From Breoghania corrubedonensis (GTDB taxonomy: Bacteria; Pseudomonadota; Alphaproteobacteria; Rhizobiales; Stappiaceae), in NCBI RefSeq assembly GCF_003053845.1, contig NZ_QAYG01000016.1:1-52347 (forward strand): a stretch of 52,347 bases of DNA. Direction: 5' to 3'. This document shows positions 25,501-29,842 of the stretch, piece after piece (the stretch's first letter is position 1; every line of letters begins with the position of its first letter). A program made the position numbers and the translations under genes. The notes under the pieces are model-generated. The model was given only the letters and a program-made list of their open reading frames with translations. It was not told the DNA's origin and did no database searches.

Positions 25501-25899
25501 CGATCAAACCAGCTCATGTCGCGGGACCAGATCGGAACACAGGGCGTGATCGCACAGGCGCTGGGGTTCACCCCGGCGGCCGTGGCTGAAACCTATGATC
25601 GGCGTAACGCACTCAAGAACGCTGAACATCGTGTCAAGGAGGCCCGCCAAAAGCTGATCAACCGCTGGGCGCTCGCCACGTTAACCGGCGATGATGATGC
25701 AAAGCACCAGGCGCTGGATGATATCCGCAAGTTCAATCATTCGCCCTATCATCGAGGCGTTGGGATCACGAGCGACACACTGCACCGCTCCATCCGAACG
25801 CGACGTTCCAATAGCGCTCGGATGGAAGATGGCACGTTGATCCGCAATAAGGCGCTAAACCGGGATCTACGTCGGGAGCTGCCTGAGCGGGTCTATTAA
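10528..25899 (+). CDS. Giant polyvalent virion protein (5,123 residues)
   Basis: ATG 10528 has AGGAG eight bases upstream. Domains by residue: SLT transglycosylase (42-180, catalytic Glu in AQIESSLNP, E66); membrane-active Ala/Gly-rich region (470-690); possible ADP-ribosyltransferase (820-900, RVYHSGS...GRWVSTD...ASDY); inorganic pyrophosphatase (1235-1375, GTKDNDGEHLDAYV); C5-cytosine methylase (1490-1710, TPCTDFASSG, ENPVG); conserved unknown domains (1830-2090); N6-adenine methylase (2235-2680, LEPSVGSGNFLG, NPPF); SNF2-like helicase (3030-3650, GAGKT, DEFHEF, DGRIIRQGN); JAB/RadC-like peptidase (3960-4100, HNHPRSTPLSKAD); PLGRFG motif (4438-4443); C-terminal membrane segments (about 4620-4870). 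This is the polyvalent type known from phages and conjugative elements: injected with the DNA to breach the wall and protect the genome. The two linkers at residues 2103-2202 and 4147-4218 contain out-of-frame genes. Confidence 0.9.
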   Translation: MPASSDLPRNPLDLLFGDDNSGPAPASGDGRRQRRDGGTSVRSIIADAANRYGVPADGLARIAQIESSLNPAARNGRSSAGGLFQFIDSTARQYGLRDKFDPYEASDAGARLYRDNANGLKRALGHEPTVGEVYLAHQQGLGGALKLLTHPDAKAVDIVGAKAVRNNGGTADMTAADFANLWMRKATGPGGTYDRKVARSTSDDGVDPADMNNPFPSPAAESVEAAPRQSVRADTMMPITGIDLSQTGADGTAVTADAQAMYAGPMVAPEPQTGDDGAIVIDENYQPTGAMAFGLAGRGNAIDTAAAQARAQAEAAEQERQRQKREAETAVYNRKVEKFAEGLGNPERYALIDEADLPEWQKRWQEENQSSGRGGDFWKNLGTGALATWKAVNNAEHTIRSYLPGGDTYNEAQEQAERDFFGAPVDTAIGDMIAKNEAALSPEGKKAAKETVFDDDSWKLGDALSDPDWYLRQIAQSAAPMAMSMGPSALLARGSFATALASGASREAAAAAAARTATVAGGISEGIIGGAQSADSLREAIAAIPRDQLLQSDAVKSMIEEGMSPDDAINALSNDVQLQAFVTAGVTTGLFGGMGDRALAKIIAEGVGGGIVRRSVRGAARGVVGEGLLEELPQNVTQQISENAAKRRIDPNQSLTEGVGEQAVAGTVVGGVMGGALGGAGAAMRPARSDAPDAAPDAPDAADPTPPPATDTAATGPIGQAVRYAEQEQTRRAGGATDTGIDGKYRPGTTVGVDIGDGTALMGTVQGYEGDDAIVMDTGTGELFQIPHAQLKRVALAPDEITSTSGMPPEQAAPSQPVGTIRVYHSGSRGDGDSGRWVSTDRRYASDYRRDLPLYYLDLPRDDPRVNHPDYPEQSIERGHTFNFELTPAEAARLTKIPREPRQKRDNTPLPEQSNDPALEPQPETPGQTTSEGAPAPGTQKPATARFPHAPEPGARVIVTGPDGNRFPARILSYEEGATEAHVRDDKGREFQAPLDALTVSNQTKAQVEAEDATRNPPAERETAKLTGTRRRVLGKTVEMPDETHARLFDLGHNRMMDKRLFGASALDVSPAVHAEAERVGKGLGISPEIALTLADDYRFRVERAARNAKSELVQHLPGVNRKMLERVRPTKARPQESETAETSPAQWWDALPEAERADLLKAAQIKRAPKTPFNAFSKAIQKKIGRMQPAPEDAPVEDKTPEPATPIDTAAAQAATSPTNDLPEPSDAQREAGNYQHGHIKVAGLDISVEHPAGSTRTGTGRNGQKWSTRMDDHYGYIKGTKDNDGEHLDAYVKAGAGDDFVDGSPAFVVDQKRSDGSFDEHKVMLGYPARLSAEQAYLDHTGHPSEAPTVTQTTLGQLKDWIAHGDMSKPFADAGKRFQLPSTAPEHLHNEGRPLDRDKTYPKPEKGRETTDSGELAGDVVSLTMPVKDFKEVTDEWANLFADPDKRVVTDHRAKSEPVRTPAGARKIIDGWKDDAKKQREEHAFDNSQRTILSLFDYTGQWSQPYEDAGYNVIRFDIQHGDDVMDFSAQYFIDNHDVGDVYGILAATPCTDFASSGSRHFSVKDRDGRTEASKALVFQTLRTIEFFRPKFWALENPVGRIEKLTGLPQARMTFEPYHFGAPYTKKTMLWGKFNAELPLAVVEPTEGSKMHAKYGGKSLRTKNARSETPEGFACAFFKANNYVDLPALARLTGDYPEASGAVRAAYQAGIPEAEIRDAIENAYGNYEYTEARSILARMVAGRRPTPPRTTEKAPKPVKQETAEAKVAPEPQEIATEKSPAQQAAREGAPAPASEGGKAPDASLFANNKLFTADAVEKARARLRAKMRQLNAGFDPELAADGMVIAGAYIEAGVRSFADFAKRMTDDFGDHIKPYLLSFWESARSYPDLDNAGMTSAAESADLHAKLMAENTTKPNPAVGVVTEAPKTRKPRKGKAKDRRLQGDYGVDHIDAYSDEGEAAKAAFLKDARGYLKAVGDQLEAAGFITPSTSKGRRMKAVNVNESGVAGSGDVTLAMRHPETGANVYAHIGEAALRGVVPMSPSGVAIMYRASTKPGDTYATDARSVNRWAPVDLTADELADKIQQEARAQVTSAAPHRKESGNELEGTGAGALAGVPAEAVRGTEDERETGRSAGRGSQPDASGSGAARSERVQPGRSVPDDEGAVSVSAGRREGPAREQPVLNEGSERSGSEGQKDARRVAGDRPRKAETPHISATESKVESAATPAQNIPSNYTLTDADEIGQGGAKTKFKANIEAIKIVRKVTEENRPATAQEQAKLAKWVGWGGLSAAFYREDGTVPKGWEKEAKQLKELLTADEYAAAAASTRNAHYTSPEIVKAIWAVAERLGFKGGRVLEPSVGSGNFLGFMPGNVKSATHVTGVELDAITGTVAKALYPDHNIQAPKGFQTLSVPDGYFDLAIGNPPFGSERLYDAERRSLNSLSIHNYFFAKSVAGLRPGGVLAMVITNSFLDAGAAKARAMIAEQAEFIGAIRLPNNAFAKNAGTEVTTDIVILRKLPEDRAQDDESTNKQWLEIGEYTDKNGNKVPLNRYFIEHPEMMLGDFGAYGTMYGPGEPALIGREGHDLNADLAAALGRLPRNIMPEPGSIAPPEAGAPSAEAADVDVGSFFLDKSGAVHQRLPDRLGEARAQPYEAPNAKAADRVAGMIRIRDAFKRLRVAQIDPAVTDAKLANLRKRLNEVYDAFTADFGPLNLDVNKRLFREDPTWPQLSALEDNFKKGISKAVSDRTGEPQSAPSADKAAVFTKRTQQPYQPPRTAATAQDALAQVLADTGRVDMGAITALYGKSEDEITAELGALIFKAPNGGYETADAYLSGNVKQKLAEAERAAQADPAFRRNVAALSQIQPDDIEPADIDVKPGAPWIPPEHIKAFIAHITETDDPRNTKAIYSKLTGKWELEVPRSTQASDARWATERSSVADALRAAINGTTLQIYDQISRDKRELNQPATEAANEKVARIATEWRNWIWDDDARRNQLARLYNDTFNTTVERRFDGSHLTFPGKVSDDVIKLRPHQSAAVWRTLQSSTTLFDHTVGAGKTFAMIASIMEKRRTGQARKPMITVPNHLVAQWAADFQKLYPGARVLAPSKADFSAANRKRLTARIATGDWDAVIVAHSQFGLLGVSPEIEARFINEQVADIEQSIAELREADGAKSRSVKQMEKQKESLHTKLQKLLDAGRKDQGLYFDELGVDALYVDEFHEFKNLGFATSMQRVGGLGNPAGSKRAADIYMKLHHILAATGGNIVVATGTPLSNSMAEMFTLQRYLGSKVLQQQGISHFDAWARVFGEVVTDWELSPSGQYKMASRFAKFVNIPELMVQYRQFADVITNDDIKRQLAERGQKLNLPEVAGGKPTLIVVKPSPAQLSYIGEGKPGPDGALVYPKGSLVYRAEHLPKGKMQKGADNMLKIMSDARKAALDMRLIYSDAGDYAGSKINRAAAEMKRIYDKWAAQKGTQLVFIDLSTPKKAKAKEKAALEDLIRKADEGDEDAQTKLDNMSPDEFDALNGEFSAYDDLKGKLISLGVPGNEIAFIHDASTDIQKDELFARVRAGRVRFLFGSTPKMGAGTNVQTRLVALHHIDAPWRPSDLEQRDGRIIRQGNMLYDADPDGFRVEILRYATEKTLDARQWQGIETKARFVQQVRKGSVGERSVEDLGGEVASAAEMKAAASGNPLILEEMQTRKKLRTLENQANEHQRQQHRIKRQLSIIDSTLADIAARKDEVEADAKLADEFRAGSFEGTVGGKTFDKHKEFGAALISKMRQATIDGVVSEPQQVGTIGGFSIAIEQAFDNAWDVVLQGSRDHTVPVADITEQDPVGLGRKVANTIGQIATAPVADATQTRQLQDQKPKLEKQIGPWPLQQELEDTTATHRRLIDQLRPQKKATESTPADEAVTPDVAVENKRPDTLTRFPGKQLVAMPVPERDPSVPLKTWAAEAVLEPGRKTGHEHLIAIDDDGAIVAFGTSSLPDFVGLNTELAGAVLNPDRRLVIYHNHPRSTPLSKADLSMLGHPGVYSVWTLGHDGRDTRASLTPASRGFLASNFADPAAAYTSLRDAINAGDAPLRDFLQGEVNDKRLSPALATVIDDNTRVIPVQRAGLIDYTDDTPYDTASIPGLDEVLDAAADTIKEKLYGGKNPRDPGSDRPAKSFRHIAELESVPANLEPVASFRGTEGARETGARYDPRKEGGRLSHVTEGRVIQELKGVLIDWKPPALATIPFNYFPELAQKGMTAVSRYLNKKREMDAYRGRKHEEADKIAGQWLRYSRLGLLGKDKSRAKEISDLMHASTLAGVDPSSADAEMTAKSGYSALHRRYMALPPSGKALFQAVRDAYKAQALELDTILLDNVKKAQEIAQRRARERYQAKLEEIADAGLTGLAKRNAEQDALSAYTAEKNRSLWSGKARITRLRQSFEQSRVPAPYFPLGRFGQYFVTIRDRSGAVVSFSRFEKSADQQRFLKEARRDKLGATIEHGRLQSNDSTKSMMDPRMVAEIEELLGGSGVDPDLMDQIWQRYLETLPDISMRKRYIHRKGTAGYHDDALRVFSSHMFHASHQMARAKFGLDMQELVNETFDQARREDNQEAAMALANELDKRHRWVMNPTGSSVAQTMTSTAFVWYLAGSPASAMVNLSQTGIMGVPILGARFGGVLKATRALVRASLDAVRGKGSVAGAALTADERRAMEVFDQSGLIDRTRSHDLAGVGNTGIDYSPLRARVMSVISWAFHRAEVANREITAMAAYRLAREAGNTHDAAVDLAHEMTWKTHFDYSNSSRPRALQNDVAKVALVFRQFQINMLYRIFRDAYQSFKGDTPQARREARYQLAGVSGMIALMGGLTGSIGYNLIMGLASMVFGDDDDPVDFETRFKADVVDVLGPELGGVVLNGVPGHYLGISLSDRIGMPDLWFRSPYRELEGRDEYYYWLSQSLGATASLAESAWSGLSLIKEGQVARGVEVMAPTAIRNLLKAVRYENEGLVDLRSNQLMSRDQIGTQGVIAQALGFTPAAVAETYDRRNALKNAEHRVKEARQKLINRWALATLTGDDDAKHQALDDIRKFNHSPYHRGVGITSDTLHRSIRTRRSNSARMEDGTLIRNKALNRDLRRELPERVY
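16835..17131 (+). CDS. Gene nested in the giant gene, +1 frame, copy 1
   Basis: A 98-residue protein starts at ATG 16835 with GGAAAG upstream and reads MSWKEQARAHWREFQPKRFA, then a helical stretch with LDEAVSQTHLEVEQL and the ending FQMTREQYLFPPEE. This resembles a family of small phage proteins with the pattern W..QA..HW......P..F and a REQYLFPPEE-like end. Third codon positions are mostly G or C in this frame but about evenly split in the giant gene's frame, where the protein is a low-complexity Gly/Ser/Arg/Glu linker. So selection here acts on this frame. Function unknown; an upstream start at 16757 is possible but lacks coding character. Confidence 0.75.
   Translation: MSWKEQARAHWREFQPKRFAALKTSGKLDAALDEAVSQTHLEVEQLEASGFSPDEAFQMTREQYLFPPEEGKAPPENSLFSTKDLSEAVRKGKRTLDV
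22967..23179 (+). CDS. Gene nested in the giant gene, +1 frame, copy 2
   Basis: A 70-residue protein starts at ATG 22967, seven bases after GGAG in AAGGAGA (22954-22960), a strong ribosome binding site inside the giant gene. It begins MAERTLATLGLIDPPSPFDT, followed by SWKAFQRTLNRLPPSEERKV and a basic helix. PPSPFDT with a W seven residues later is a pattern I associate with small phage proteins next to such large genes. In the giant frame the same bases encode an unstructured Gly/Pro/Arg/Glu linker. Function unknown. Confidence 0.75.
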   Translation: MAERTLATLGLIDPPSPFDTLQSWKAFQRTLNRLPPSEERKVLVKQARAMIHEKRADASVTLPKGASSRS

Positions 25900-26378
25900 T
25901 CGACGGAGCAAGTCAGCGACTTGCGCTTGATGATTTCCTGCCACTTCGGCCCGAGCGCGCCTCGGGCCGAGATGGCGTTCGCGCTCCCCTGCTCTCCATT
26001 CTTGAAGAGGCGGATCACCAACTGCTGATGGTGCCGACCGGCGACAAACGTCGGACCCGGGGTATAGGTGGTGGTGGCGTTGAACGACCCGTAGTTGCCA
26101 TAAGTCGCCATGCTCCCGGTGGTGTTATAGCTACCGGGCATCTGCACTGCATGAACGCTGCTGTCGCGGCCGGTCGCCACGATCTGGTAGCGGTCGTAGC
26201 CGGCCTTGATGGTTTCGGCGGCGGCCATGCGTTGGGCGACACGAGCGGCGCCGGCCGCCCCACAAATGGGCGCGGCCGACGTGTCGATAGCGATTTCATT
26301 TTGGGAAAGTTTCATCACATCAGTGCTGGCGCAGCCGGCGATGAGCAAAGGCAATGCAAATACGAGAAGAGCGCGCAT
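25896..26378 (-). CDS. Lipoprotein
   Basis: Start ATG 26378 (GAGA upstream) gives 160 residues beginning MRALLVFALPLLIAGCASTD: a signal peptide with lipobox LIAGC, so Cys15 is the lipidated residue of an envelope lipoprotein. The middle is Gly/Thr/Tyr-rich (YNTTGSMATYGNYGSFNATT), then a conserved-looking LVIRLFKNGEQGSANAI. It is the last gene of the leftward structural operon and converges with the giant gene: the two TAA stops share a TTAA. A role in lysogeny (exclusion) or in lysis is possible. Confidence 0.75.
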   Translation of the reverse strand: MRALLVFALPLLIAGCASTDVMKLSQNEIAIDTSAAPICGAAGAARVAQRMAAAETIKAGYDRYQIVATGRDSSVHAVQMPGSYNTTGSMATYGNYGSFNATTTYTPGPTFVAGRHHQQLVIRLFKNGEQGSANAISARGALGPKWQEIIKRKSLTCSVD

Positions 26379-26457
26379 CGTGTTCTCTTTTCTGGTTAAT
26401 TCCAGAAACGTTCTCGCGCCGCGCTCCCTCTCAATCAAGGGATAATATGTCCCGGGC

Positions 26458-27843
26458 CTACCCCCCCAACCCAGGCGACACGCGCGTTACGTCCCCGTAG
26501 GCGCCGGTCTGAAGCTTAGCCGGCCAGAGCGACCTCGGTATCCCCACGCGGTTCAATTGACCGGCGATAACCCTCGGGTCGATGCCGGCGTTCAGCGCTC
26601 GCGTGGCTCTGGTGAGCAAGTCGTCCACCTGAACGCCGTTCACTTGCCCACTACCACCTACAGGGGCCTGGGCGGGGGCCTCTTGCTCGGTTGACGCCTC
26701 CTGTGGCTCTTCCTGCTGCTGACCGACAGGCTGTGCAGTGGACTGGCCGCCCGCACCAGCGAATGCGCGGGATGGAGCCGTGGGAGCGGCAGGCGCTGAC
26801 GTGGTCATTTCCACCGGCTGCCCTGTCGCCTTATCGACCACCACGGAACGCCCTGCCGACGCCGCCGTTGGCTGCGGAGCGCTAGGCTGCGCGATGGCGG
26901 GTTTCTCCGCACCTCCCGCGAGGCCGACCGGTCGCCCCATCTCGGTTTCCATGTACCGCTTGATCAACTCCTCCTGTTTCGCGGCAGGCATATCGTCGAA
27001 GATCTGGTCGTCCATCGTGCCATCGAACCGCTTCCTCAGCGCGTTGACGGCCGATGACCGAGCTTTCTGCGGGTCTGCGTAGGACCGATCGATCTCTTTC
27101 TTGCGCTTGTAGGTGGCGATATCGTGCTCGGTCTTCGCGTTCGCCGTCTGGGCCGCGATCTGGGTGTTGAACGCAGCTTCCGGGTTGATGAAAGTCCCGA
27201 GCATCGCCGGAATCTGACCGACAGAAACGTCCTGCGTCGTCTCCTTGCCGTCTGCATCGGTCATATGAACCCGATAGCCCAGAACATTGCCGTCCTGATC
27301 CTGGATCGGCTCCTGCTTCCCGAAGCTGAACCCGTGGTTCAGATAGCCCCGCACTTCGGCCGCCTTCTGCGCGGCCGTAAGTGCCTCGCCGAGCTTTCCC
27401 TGTTGCGCAAGCGTCATCGCCTTTAAAGCATACTGTCCCCCGCGCTTGGCCGCCGCGCTTTCGCCCCACTCTCGCACTCTGCGGGCACCTTCCATATCGC
27501 CGGCTTCGAGGTAAGGCTTTGCGAGCCGCGGAATAACGTTCTCGTCCCAGAACGTCCCGAAATCCCCCTCCTTCAGCTCCCCGGCTTTGACCTTTTCGTC
27601 AAATTCCCGCTTCGCTCCGAGGCCGACTTCTCGAATGGCATCGCGTTCCTTCTTCTTTCGTTCATATTCGTCATCGGAGCGTGCATCGAGCGTCTCCTGC
27701 CGCTCTCGCCGCGTGCGCTGGTAGGCGCGGTCTTCCGCCTGCGCTGCCTTGCGGTCCTTCCTATCGTCCCATTGATGGCGCAGGTTGGCACCCTTCGTGA
27801 AGCCATCCATGAAGGCACCCAGCCCAATTCCAAAATTTGCCAT
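26458..27843 (-). CDS. Internal virion protein (probable)
   Basis: I start at ATG 27843 (461 residues, MANFGIGLGAFMDGFTKG) rather than 27876. The protein is mostly charged coiled coil (residues 20-110 with repeated RK and ER), a middle domain with TQDVSVGQIPAMLGTF, then a long Pro/Ala/Gln/Glu-rich disordered tail and the end VDDLLTRATRALNAGIDPRV. Proteins like this next to the transglycosylase gene in podoviruses are internal virion or ejection proteins. It starts one base after the stop of the previous gene. Confidence 0.7.
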   Translation of the reverse strand: MANFGIGLGAFMDGFTKGANLRHQWDDRKDRKAAQAEDRAYQRTRRERQETLDARSDDEYERKKKERDAIREVGLGAKREFDEKVKAGELKEGDFGTFWDENVIPRLAKPYLEAGDMEGARRVREWGESAAAKRGGQYALKAMTLAQQGKLGEALTAAQKAAEVRGYLNHGFSFGKQEPIQDQDGNVLGYRVHMTDADGKETTQDVSVGQIPAMLGTFINPEAAFNTQIAAQTANAKTEHDIATYKRKKEIDRSYADPQKARSSAVNALRKRFDGTMDDQIFDDMPAAKQEELIKRYMETEMGRPVGLAGGAEKPAIAQPSAPQPTAASAGRSVVVDKATGQPVEMTTSAPAAPTAPSRAFAGAGGQSTAQPVGQQQEEPQEASTEQEAPAQAPVGGSGQVNGVQVDDLLTRATRALNAGIDPRVIAGQLNRVGIPRSLWPAKLQTGAYGDVTRVSPGLGG

Positions 27844-27844
27844 C

Positions 27845-29080
27845 TCACTTACCCTTCTTAACCTTCTTCTTCGCATCCACCGGGATCGCGATCATCACAT
27901 CGAGCCCCGGCCCCTCGCCGCGTTCGGGCGGGCGCATGTCACGGGCTCTATCATCGCGAGGGATAGTGGGCACACCGAGCGCGCCGTTGAGGCCGACTGC
28001 TTTCTTGATGCCGGCGACTTCATGGGAGAGGTCCTGCACGGCGGCCATAGTGACGCCAATCGCATCCTGGACCGGGATCGAATGGCCGTCGCCTCGGCCG
28101 GTTTCGCGGGCGAAATCCTGCGCCATCGGGCCAACATGTCGGCCTTCATCGGCCACTCCAGGCTTGTAGTTCCACTCGCTGACCGGCATATTCTCCACCG
28201 CATCGAGCGCCGCCCCATCGGGGATATCGGCGAAGTCCTCTTTCAGGTTCTCATCCGACGAGAATGCAAGCCCGACCGCGCTTCCGATCCCGCCCAGCAG
28301 CCCGCTCATGCTGGAGTTCTGTGCCTGCTGTTCTGCCTGCCACTGCTGGAGTTGCAACCCGTAAAGGTTCGACAGGGTATTGGCCTGTCCCGCATACCCC
28401 TGCATCGCTCCCGAATACCCGGAGTTCATGACATTGGACGCCGAAAGGGCCTGGGCATTGGTCGCCTGCGTCCCAGACAGAGCCGTTCCGCTTGCCGAAA
28501 CAGATCCGGCCGCTGCGGCACCCGCCGTCGAGGCGTAGCCCTTGCCCATGTTCACGACATCGGCCTCAAGGGCGAGCCCCTTGTCCCGCACCGACTGCCG
28601 TGCTGTGTTCGCGGCCTGCGCTTCCGATAGAGCCTGCTGGTTATCCGTCGCCGCTTGAATACCGGCGAAGCGCCCAGATGACGGGTCTATGCCAAGAGAG
28701 GATGCTTGCCGTTCGCTTGCCGCCCTGGCGTTCGCGGCCGACTGCTGTACGTCCGCCCGCGCTTCGGCCGCCGCTTCGTTCTGGCGATTTTCGGTGGCGT
28801 AGTTGGTGGCCTTCTCGATGTAGTCGTCTTCGATAGGCTGATAGACGCTCGTGTAGCGTTCTCGATCCTCGCGTGACCAGTCCGCTTGGTCTGTCGCCAG
28901 CCCAAGCTGCTGTTCCGTGATCTGGTTCGTGAGATTGTCGAGAACGTCTTGGCGTTCAAGGTTCTGCGAATAGGCGTCCTTGGCGAAGTCGAGCCACGCC
29001 TCGCCAGTTTCCGCCTGTTTCAGCGCCGCTTTGCCAATGTTGGGATCTGGATCGGGAGAGCTGGTACTGCCCTTGCCCAT
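27845..29080 (-). CDS. Internal virion protein with S74-like chaperone domain
   Basis: The 411-residue protein starts at ATG 29080 with AGGAGG upstream. Residues about 20-240 are Ala/Gln-rich coiled coil; residues about 275-370 contain SSDENLKEDFADIPDGAALD and VGPMAQDFARETGRGDG, the intramolecular chaperone (Peptidase_S74) signature, with Ser in SDENLK where self-cleavage occurs in endosialidases. A basic tail (KKKVKKGK) ends it. It is the first gene behind the leftward copy of the late leader motif. Likely part of the ejection machinery together with the next gene. Confidence 0.75.
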   Translation of the reverse strand: MGKGSTSSPDPDPNIGKAALKQAETGEAWLDFAKDAYSQNLERQDVLDNLTNQITEQQLGLATDQADWSREDRERYTSVYQPIEDDYIEKATNYATENRQNEAAAEARADVQQSAANARAASERQASSLGIDPSSGRFAGIQAATDNQQALSEAQAANTARQSVRDKGLALEADVVNMGKGYASTAGAAAAGSVSASGTALSGTQATNAQALSASNVMNSGYSGAMQGYAGQANTLSNLYGLQLQQWQAEQQAQNSSMSGLLGGIGSAVGLAFSSDENLKEDFADIPDGAALDAVENMPVSEWNYKPGVADEGRHVGPMAQDFARETGRGDGHSIPVQDAIGVTMAAVQDLSHEVAGIKKAVGLNGALGVPTIPRDDRARDMRPPERGEGPGLDVMIAIPVDAKKKVKKGK

Positions 29081-29109
29081 GATGCGAACCTCCTAAATGG
29101 GGGATGGTT

Positions 29110-29122
29110 CGCACTCCTGCGC
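29110..29122 (-). promoter_or_regulatory. Late-gene leader motif, copy 2
   Basis: On the minus strand this is GCGCAGGAGTGCG, ending 29 bases before ATG 29080, whose own AGGAGG lies between. TATAAC lies nine bases upstream of the motif. It lies between the GNAT gene and the 27845-29080 gene, so the operon seems to have an internal late promoter or processing site here. Confidence 0.7.
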
Positions 29123-29132
29123 GATGGGACGG

Positions 29133-29579
29133 TTATAGCGCCAAACGAGCTGGCTTCCTAGAGGGGCGGAGCCAACGGCATTCCTCCCTCAACATGCCGA
29201 AGACGAGAAGATCCTCGCCTTTTTCACTGGCTCGGCGCATCGTCCCTTCCCGCTGAAAGCCGATTTTCGAGCAAAGCCGAATAGAGGGTTCATTGTCCGC
29301 CGATATCAACGATGTGACGCGCTTGTAGCCGAGCTGCAGAAACGGATAGGCGAAGACATGCACGATGAACGCCCTGGACAGAAAGCGGTGGCCGCCATCC
29401 GAAGCGACCGCCAAAAGGCAATCCGTCGTCGTGAACGTGTCGAAGACGACAACGCCCGTCAGCTCACCATCGCGCGCGTGCCCAATAGCCTTGGCATCTG
29501 GACGGAAGTGAACCCCGAGAATGTGCGCCTCGGCCCAGGCGATCAACCCGGGGGTGTTCTCGTAGACGATTTCCTGCAT
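29133..29579 (-). CDS. GNAT-family acetyltransferase
   Basis: The 148-residue protein (ATG 29579, overlapping the previous stop) has the GNAT fold: GELTGVVVFDTF, then FIVHVFAYPFLQLGYKRVTS and LISADNEPSIRLCSKIGFQR, the motif near the C-terminus of RimJ-type enzymes, ending with DLLVFGMLREECRWL. It would transfer an acetyl group from acetyl-CoA to a protein N-terminus or Lys. It sits in the tail gene operon, and phage GNATs of this kind are common there. Target unknown. Confidence 0.85.
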   Translation of the reverse strand: MQEIVYENTPGLIAWAEAHILGVHFRPDAKAIGHARDGELTGVVVFDTFTTTDCLLAVASDGGHRFLSRAFIVHVFAYPFLQLGYKRVTSLISADNEPSIRLCSKIGFQREGTMRRASEKGEDLLVFGMLREECRWLRPSRKPARLAL

Positions 29580-29842
29580 CACGCCTTCCCTTCGTTTCGC
29601 CGCACAAGAGCACGGGCGACGGTGGACAGGAGCGCATAGAGCTGGGCCACGTCATCGCGCAGACGATTGAATTCCTCGGCCGTTGGCGCGGCCGTGGCTG
29701 TCGCAGATCGCATTTTCGGGATGGTGCGCAGTGCTTCCAGCTCTTGCAGTCGGACGGCCGACTGATCGCGCACGCGCGCGTTTCTGCTTCCCGCTAAAGT
29801 GTCGAGCCGTTCCTGCAAGAGCCTCAGTTCTGCATCTGTCAT
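29579..29842 (-). CDS. Small coiled-coil virion-operon protein
   Basis: The 87-residue protein starts at ATG 29842 within the stop of the tail gene (TGATG), so the two are translationally coupled. It is mostly helical with heptad-like spacing (LRLLQERLDTLAGSRNARVR) and ends in a basic region (VARALVRRNEGKA). No membrane segment, no recognised family. It could be an assembly factor of the tail. Confidence 0.65.
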   Translation of the reverse strand: MTDAELRLLQERLDTLAGSRNARVRDQSAVRLQELEALRTIPKMRSATATAAPTAEEFNRLRDDVAQLYALLSTVARALVRRNEGKA

